Shown here: piece after piece, positions 58,127 through 64,000 of the stretch
Numbering within the stretch: position 1 is the first letter of the stretch
Layout: the number at the start of each line of letters is the position of its first letter
NCBI RefSeq assembly: GCF_901000735.1
Contig: NC_081545.1
Location: 806,001-870,000 of the forward strand
DNA from: Corylus avellana
Lineage: Eukaryota; Streptophyta; Magnoliopsida; Fagales; Betulaceae
Reading direction: 5' to 3'
Length of the DNA: 64,000 bases
Notes under the pieces: model-generated
Seen by the model: only the letters and a program-made list of their open reading frames with translations
What the model was told of the DNA's origin: nothing
The model's database searches: none
Translations under genes and position numbers: made by a program

Positions 58127-58793
58127 GGGAAAAGTCTACATACCCCCCTCAAATTACCACCCAATTAACAATGTCCCCCAAACTTTCAATTGTAACAATG
58201 TCCCGCCCCCTCCACCCACCTCCAAATTACCAAAAATTGTCAATGTTCCCTCCAATATCGAGACTACCCTTAGTAAAATAAAAACAAAAAATACTGAAAC
58301 TTCTAAAAAAAAATTTAAACTAAAATAATAATAATAATAATAAATATCCAAAGGGTGGCAATGACGAGACTACCATTAGTTTTATAGCTTTTTTAATTAA
58401 AAATTTATGTTTTAAAAAAATTAAAGAAAATAAAAATTTTCATTTTCTAAAACAAAATTTAAAAAACAAAAAAGGTTTTTTTTATTAATCTCAAAATTTC
58501 TATTTTTTTTTAATTTTGTTTTAAAATATTCATTTATATATATATATATATATATAACCATATATATATATATATATATTTTTAAAAAATCATTCTTTTT
58601 AAATTAAAAAAAATATTTTAATTTTTTTAATTTATAGTGACATTTTTGTCTTATTGAGAAATATATAGGAGCATTTTTATCTTTTTGCTAGGCTTGAGGG
58701 GACATTGACAATGTTTGGTAGTTTAGAGAGGACATTGTCACAATTAAAAGTTTGGAATAGTGGTAGTTTGAGATGAATATGGAAACTTTACCC
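58127..58793. mobile_element. MITE-like element, 667 bases, ~35-base terminal inverted repeats
   Basis: The left end, GGGAAAAGTCTACATACCC...CTCAAATTACCAC, pairs with the right end, GTGGTAGTTTGAGATGAATATGGAAACTTTACCC. Inner words pair too (ACAATGTCCC with GGACATTGT). TA dinucleotides flank both sides (58125-58126, 58794-58795), which could be a 2-bp target duplication. The interior holds (TA)n and (AAT)n tracts and no coding frame. Confidence 0.7.
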
Positions 58794-59160
58794 TAAGCCA
58801 TATGTAAAATATCACCGCTAATAAGGTAGATGCTAATGAAACAGATTCTTGTAGTGACTCCAATACTCCATGTTACATTTTTTGGACCTGCCCATATAGT
58901 CCTTAAAGTACTTCACATAGTTGGATTATGGACATTAATGGAGGTTCAGCTATGATTAGAAGGAGATCAACGGGTGTGAAGAGAGATGAGGTATATATAT
59001 ATATATATATATGTCATACTTTTTGACATTAATTTGGTTATGGAAATTAATGCTATGAGAAGTTCATGGTAAGAAGTGGTCCTACAACAGCCAATCTTTT
59101 GAGGCTAATTAACCTATCTCAACCTCTCAATCTCCGTGCTTTCGATTTGAACAAAATCCC

Positions 59161-59805
59161 TTAGAGATTTCACACCTCTGCAAGTTGTCTTCTCTCGATT
59201 TGTATGGTAATTATGGTTTATATACCGAAAGTGAACTAAGAAGTGTAGTCCAGAACTCAACTGCCTAGAAGAACTTTTACTCTCTCGCGTCAATATCCTA
59301 AAGAACTGCTCGGTACATGAAGATTTACTAACCGATTTTTTTTTTTTTTGCTAACAAACCTACAGTTCCTTAGAGTAACGTACAATCAAGAATATCCTAT
59401 TGGTCATTTGCCTGAATTTTACTCGATCAATTCTCTTGAGGTTTTGATGCTCCGGCTTACAAGTGTATTTTTTTTTTAAGTAAACTACCAACTTCAATTG
59501 AAAAATTAAGTTCTTTACATGTTTTAACTATTTGGGATTGTCATTTCTCTCTATCTATTCCACCTTCACTCGATAATCTCACCCAACTAACTTTGCTAGA
59601 TCTGTCATATAACACTCTTATAGGTCATATCCCTTCTTCATTTTTAGTTAACCTGACTCAACTAACTTATCTGAACCTAATTTTAGCCAATAAATTCAGT
59701 GGGATGCTAGAATTTGATATGTTTCTTAAGCTCAAAAGTTTAAGTTGGTTTGCCCTAGCTACAAGACAACAATTTGACATTGCTAACCAACGCCAATTCA
59801 AATGA
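59161..59805 (+). pseudogene. RLP N-terminal/LRR fragment
   Basis: It reads LEISHLCKLSSLDLYGNYGL, then ELRSVVQNSTA followed by a stop. After a frame change it reads LTNLQFLRVTYN, GHLPEFYSINSLEVLMLRLTS, then NLTQLTLLDLSYNTLIGHIPSSFLVNLTQLTYL (two LRRs, split here for length) and FDIANQRQFK. This is the order of RLP extracellular repeats. Several stops and frameshifts are present and no transmembrane part follows, so it is a pseudogene. The last part ends near the three-copy repeat at 59863. Confidence 0.85.
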
Positions 59806-59862
59806 TCATACTCTTGAACAGTTAACATCCTGGGATTGGGTGCTTGCAACTTACATTAGTTC

Positions 59863-60125
59863 CCAAATAATCTCAACCCCTCATTTTGCCAGATAATTGA
59901 AAACGTAAAGAAAAACAATGCTCAAGTAGAAAGGCTAGTGCTCTTTGTTTTTCAATTCCTATGAATATGATATTTCCTGGCATCCATTTCATCGCCAAAA
60001 TTAAAGCAGCTAGTGAGGTGATAAAGACATGATCTTACTATCACACAAATTTTTCATTCAGTCTTTTTGATGATGGGATGGGCATAAAAAGAAGATAAAT
60101 TCCAGAGAATTTGGGGCCAGAAAAC
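59863..60125. repeat. Three-copy repeat, copy 3
   Basis: It aligns almost perfectly with 55995-56260 and continues past the place where the assembly gap starts there (AAAACTGCATCC...). It can therefore suggest what flanks the gap. Confidence 0.9.
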
Positions 60126-60789
60126 TGCATCCAAATGTAATAATACTGTAATTGTTTGTAAGGAATTAGTAGTATTGTAACTGTGTCATCGGCAATGCGA
60201 CATACAAGTGTAGGATCGATGATTATTCTAATCCCAATTACCCGCCATCATAGGAACATTATGAGAGCAAATATAGTATAAATTGTTCTGATGAGAACAT
60301 CTAGAGTTGATGGGGTATGGTCTCAAAAAAAAAAAACAAAAACTATTTTGATGCATCAAATGTTATGGGCACCATGCCAAATCATTTTGGATGCCAAGGG
60401 ACTTTGAAGGTGGCATGACACCCTTAAGTCATTGGAGTGGTTGCACCATTCCTAGTGCTTTCCATTCGGGTGGCCGACCGCCTCTTGGGGGATTGGCCAC
60501 CCAAAGAGATTTTTTTTTTTTTTTTTTCCAAAAAAATAACAAAACGAATCAATTTCTTGGAAATATTTTTCTATTAATCAAAATGAGGAGTAACCATTCT
60601 TAAGAATACTAAACTAACCAAACAAGAAAATAGATATTCCATGCCTGGACCTATTTATGTCTACTAATTAAACGTGACTTGAATGTGACTGTGTACACAT
60701 ATACACATGGCTAGACCTGCCTAAGGCCCCCTAATCATTTACGCCAATTAGAGGATAAGACCGCAATTAGTAATAATATAATTAAGTTT
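60126..60789. other. Intergenic DNA with a GC-rich motif patch
   Basis: It contains GGTGGCCGACCGCCTCTTGG and GGGGATTGGCCACCC (60468-60504) before a T-run, the same motif type as at 1691, 31290 and 52085. No gene is recognised. Confidence 0.45.
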
Positions 60790-61585
60790 TGTTCAAACAA
60801 AAAAAATATTTTTAGAACTATATCCATCTACTAATCAAGATGATTCCGTGAGACCGTTTATTAATTAGCCAAGAAATGATACAATAGTATTCATATTTTC
60901 TTTATCTTTATTTCTTGATATATCGCCTAATGGGTTGCGGTGAATATTCGGATAGAACTCCAAGTCATCTTCACTTCTTGAGATATGGTTTGGGTGGTTG
61001 TAGGTTTGGTAGATGAAATTTCTGTCACTTACATTATTGATCACCATAGAGGAGTAGTCTTTTTCTTTTCTACTAAGCAGCATATGAGTCATTTAATCCG
61101 TATAATTTACGAGGAGAAAACTTGGAAAAAGAATACGAATATTCACCGCAACCCAATACATGTTTGAAATTTCTGTTCCTGACATTATTGATCACCATAG
61201 AGGAGTAGTCTTTTTCTTTTCAAGTAAGCAGCATATAGGAGTCATTTAATCCGTGTAATTTACGAAGAGAAGACTTGGAAAAAGAATATGAAGAGAAGAC
61301 TTGGAAGAAAAAAGATGTTGTATTACATGTGGTCATCAAGTGAAGACTTGAGAATTGACACTATATTGACTTCAAGTCAAGCACGTGCTCTATTTGCTTT
61401 CATATTAAGTGCACAAGACTTTATGTGACGGGCTATAAAAAATTGAAATGTTATTCAGTTTTTTTAGTTGTCTATTTTTTTTAGTATTTTTTTTGTTCTT
61501 TTTCTTTTTCTTTTTATTATTTTTTTTAAAAGGTAAATGAGAATATGTTACATAATAGACAAAATATCAAGAAATAAAAAATAAT
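60790..61585. repeat. Duplicated block near right end, copy A (pair with 62200-63066)
   Basis: Shared landmarks are GATTCCGTGAGACCGTTTATTA, CATTATTGATCACCATA, GTCATTTAATCCGT, TTGCTTTCATATTAAGTGC and ACAAGACTTTATGTGAC. Copy A holds an internal tandem duplication of about 127 bases (61012-61138 and 61164-61290) absent from copy B. It is non-coding. It may be upstream DNA of lost RLP genes, since RLP-type 3' flank lies just beyond it. Confidence 0.85.
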
Positions 61586-61671
61586 AAAAATAAAAAGCAA
61601 AAGAACAAAAAAATAAAAAAAAATAAAAAATAAAATGTTTTAGGAAAAGTATTTATTTAGTTAAATAAATT

Positions 61672-61920
61672 TAAGAAAGCCTGAAATTTAAATTTCGTTC
61701 AATAAAATGTTTTAGGAAAAGTATTAATTTTTATCTTTCTAGCATTATCATTGTATGGTGCTTGATGGAATTGTAAGCCTATAAAAAATTCAATGTAATA
61801 TCTTACTATTTGTGTGTGTGAGTTTGCATGTGTCTGTTTTTTTTTTCCTTATTTTAAACAGCTTTCTTCGTTTGTTGGCTTTATCCTAGTTTGTGTCTTG
61901 CAAATTAAAAACCATTCATG
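61672..61920 (+). repeat. RLP 3'-flank repeat, copy 3 (orphan, no coding part)
   Basis: It is nearly identical to 50429-50650 (AATAAAATGTTTTAGGAAAAGT, GCTTGATGGAATTGTAAGCCTAT). It continues with CTTTCTTCGTTTGTTGGCTTTATCC, also present at 50605. No RLP coding sequence precedes it. Confidence 0.85.
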
Positions 61921-62199
61921 TATGAATCAACAAAGTATGTAAAGGTAAACTTTCAATAAGTTGTAAAAGGTACGGTTGTCTTAGTTGTTGCATCGCCACT
62001 ACTGTAGGAAGATTTATTATTCTTAACGATTATACACAAGAAGTGGTAGGAAAAAAATTGTCAACTCAACCTATGAAGCACCAACGACGAAACTCTTTGT
62101 TTTAATAATTTTCATATCAATTATAAAGGTTTTTAATTTTGGAAGACCATAATCTAAAGTATTTAAGTTGAAGGATTCAAATTAATTTGGACCCACAAT

Positions 62200-63066
62200 A
62201 TAAGAACTATATCCATTTACTAATCAAGTGATTCCGTGAGACCGTTTATTAGTTAGCTAAGAAAGGATACAATAGGATTAACAAGTTTGTCATATTGTGC
62301 TAAAAAAAAAAAAAAAAAGGTTTGTCATATTTTCCTCTGTAGCTGATCAATTATTGAATAGACCAAAGCCTGGAAGGGACGTTAAAAAAAAATGTTATTG
62401 TACTTGCAATAAGAAATTGATTTTTTTTTTTAATTTTTTAGAACAGCTTTATCTTTATTTCTTGATAGTAATTATAAGATTACAAAATTAAAATTACTCC
62501 GAATAGAAAAATAAATAAAATAATTCCGAAGTAGATATCACGTACGTTATAGGTTGCCGGTTGCTGTGAATATCCGGATAGAAGTCTGAGTCATCTTCAC
62601 TTCTTGATCGAGATAAGGTTTGGGTGGTTGTGAGTGCTTGAGATTGAAATTTCTGCCCCGGACATTATTGATCACCATATAGGAGCCATTTTCTTCTTCT
62701 TCGAAGCAGCATATGAGTCATTTAATCCGTGTAGTTTACGTAGAGAAGACTTAGAAAAAGAATACGAAGAGAAGACTTGGAAGAAGAAATATGTTGTATT
62801 ACTTGTGGTCATTAAGTGAAGACTTGAGAATTAACACAATTGACTTCAGGTCAATTAAGCGCGTGCTCTAGTTGCTTTCATATTAAGTGCACAAGACTTT
62901 ATGTGACAGCCTATAAAATTCAAATGTTATTCAGTATTTTTAGTTGTCTATTTTTTAGTTTTTTAGTTTTTTTTTTTTGTTCTTTTGCTTTTTATTTCTA
63001 TTATTTTTTTAAAAAAGGTAAATGTGAATATGTTACAAATATATAGACAAAATATTAAGAAATAGA
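62200..63066. repeat. Duplicated block near right end, copy B
   Basis: Partner of 60790-61585, in the same orientation. See that entry for shared landmarks. It carries an additional A-run and surrounding bases near 62301-62400. Confidence 0.85.
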
Positions 63067-64000
63067 CACTTAAAAATACTTAACATTTATCTAAAAATAA
63101 TCTTAATACTTGTCTTTATTTTGGTTGAACTTTATGGGCCACCACATGAAAAAGAAGTTGGAAATTAAGCTACGGGTCCCTACCAACCGTATCTACCTAA
63201 GCCTGATCCAATAATAGGTATCCAAATGATGGATAATTGTAATTGGCAAGTAGAAGATTCAAACATGCTTATGAACATTCATGTGGAAAAAGGACCTTCA
63301 TGCTCACATGGATAATAACATCTACGTTGAAGATGGAAGAAAATGGTAGAGGAGGAACTTATAAAGACTGAACCATGCAGACGCGTCGCCTACGGCAAAT
63401 CCAACTAATAGTATTTGGGAGGTTGAAGATCCAGTTGGCAGCCTTTGCAAGGAGTCCACCCACAACCAACCAAAAATCAATCTTTATAGATATTTGCTTT
63501 TGAGGATACCCGCCCGCCACCAATCGTTTTCTGAAGAAATCATCATCTATATATAAGTACATGTTGTCTGACAACCAATAATCCAAGATGGATCAATATC
63601 TAATCCGCGTAGTTTACCCAAGGGAAGACTTGGAAGAAGAAAGATAAACACATCATGATTGAGAAGTCTTCACAGGACTTGGAAGGAGAGAGTAACACCT
63701 TGACTTATCTCCCTCATCTCTCCAACACTTCATTTGGATTGGAGGCGTACTAAATCCGATCATCATGAGTGACAAATTAATCTCAAAGCATCGGAGGGTG
63801 AGGACAAACGGTAATAGCATCTTATAATAGGACTGCTCGTTCTAAGATTGAAGCGATATCATTGAATAGATATCAATTTAGAGTATGAGAAAACTATGCT
63901 CATTCTCTCAACTTACACTCAAATGAGAATATTTCCTTTCAAACTAAAAAAGTACTATTGCAATTCCTTTTTTTTTTTTTTTAATCTTTTTTCCACTAGC
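63067..64000. other. Right-end intergenic DNA, no gene recognised
   Basis: A short stretch (AATCCGCGTAGTTTAC..., GAAGACTTGGAAGAAGAAAGAT, 63602-63645) repeats the motif of the duplicated blocks to its left. The rest shows no recognisable gene. Confidence 0.4.

Noticed and set aside
63359..63586. Minus-strand 75-codon frame near the right end
   Set aside because: It has no recognisable domain and no supporting promoter or conservation signal visible in the window.

Overview
The window looks like nuclear DNA of a woody eudicot, probably a rosid. It is AT-rich and contains intron-bearing plant genes, many short inverted-repeat transposons, LTR-retrotransposon remains, and a disease-resistance-type gene graveyard. 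A Fagales origin is only a guess, based on the gene models and on the recurrent GC-rich GGTGGCCG motifs. There is one 100-base assembly gap (56261-56360). I recognised no rRNA, tRNA or CRISPR feature.

Left part (1-27 kb). The window opens inside the last exon of a PPR-DYW RNA-editing factor. A roughly 2-2.5 kb block follows (505-3025) and occurs again at 7863-9700, directly upstream of FRS10. Between the two copies lies a decayed multi-exon 'putative gypsy type transposon' (PF04195-like) gene. Next come a complete FAR1-RELATED SEQUENCE 10 gene (three coding exons), a small membrane protein of the DUF4408/DUF761 type on the minus strand, a run of MITEs with clean target-site duplications, and a complete ten-exon plastid glucose-6-phosphate dehydrogenase gene.

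Middle part (27-42 kb). This is AT-rich repetitive DNA with several MITEs. It leads into a complete two-exon STERILE APETALA (SAP) gene, an F-box/WD40-like organ-size regulator with a 3.3 kb intron.

Right part (42-64 kb). This is a rapidly turning over, immunity-type region. Two nearly identical minus-strand ZRK-like (ZED1-related) pseudokinase genes sit in a segmental duplication (41971-45220 and 50651-55575). The second copy was invaded by a 1.1 kb Mutator-like element with a perfect 9-bp target duplication, which carries a fragment resembling the C2 domain of a phospholipase D (a Pack-MULE candidate). Around the kinases are pieces of at least three LRR receptor-like protein (RLP) genes. 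One is split by a complete 2.56 kb gag-only LTR retrotransposon with a GGGAA target duplication. RLP 3'-flank and upstream sequences are duplicated several times towards the right end.

The intact single-copy genes (FRS10, plastid G6PDH, SAP) are ordinary conserved plant genes. The unusual content is the nested history of duplications and insertions and the ZRK/RLP neighbourhood. I did not find a clearly new biochemical system.
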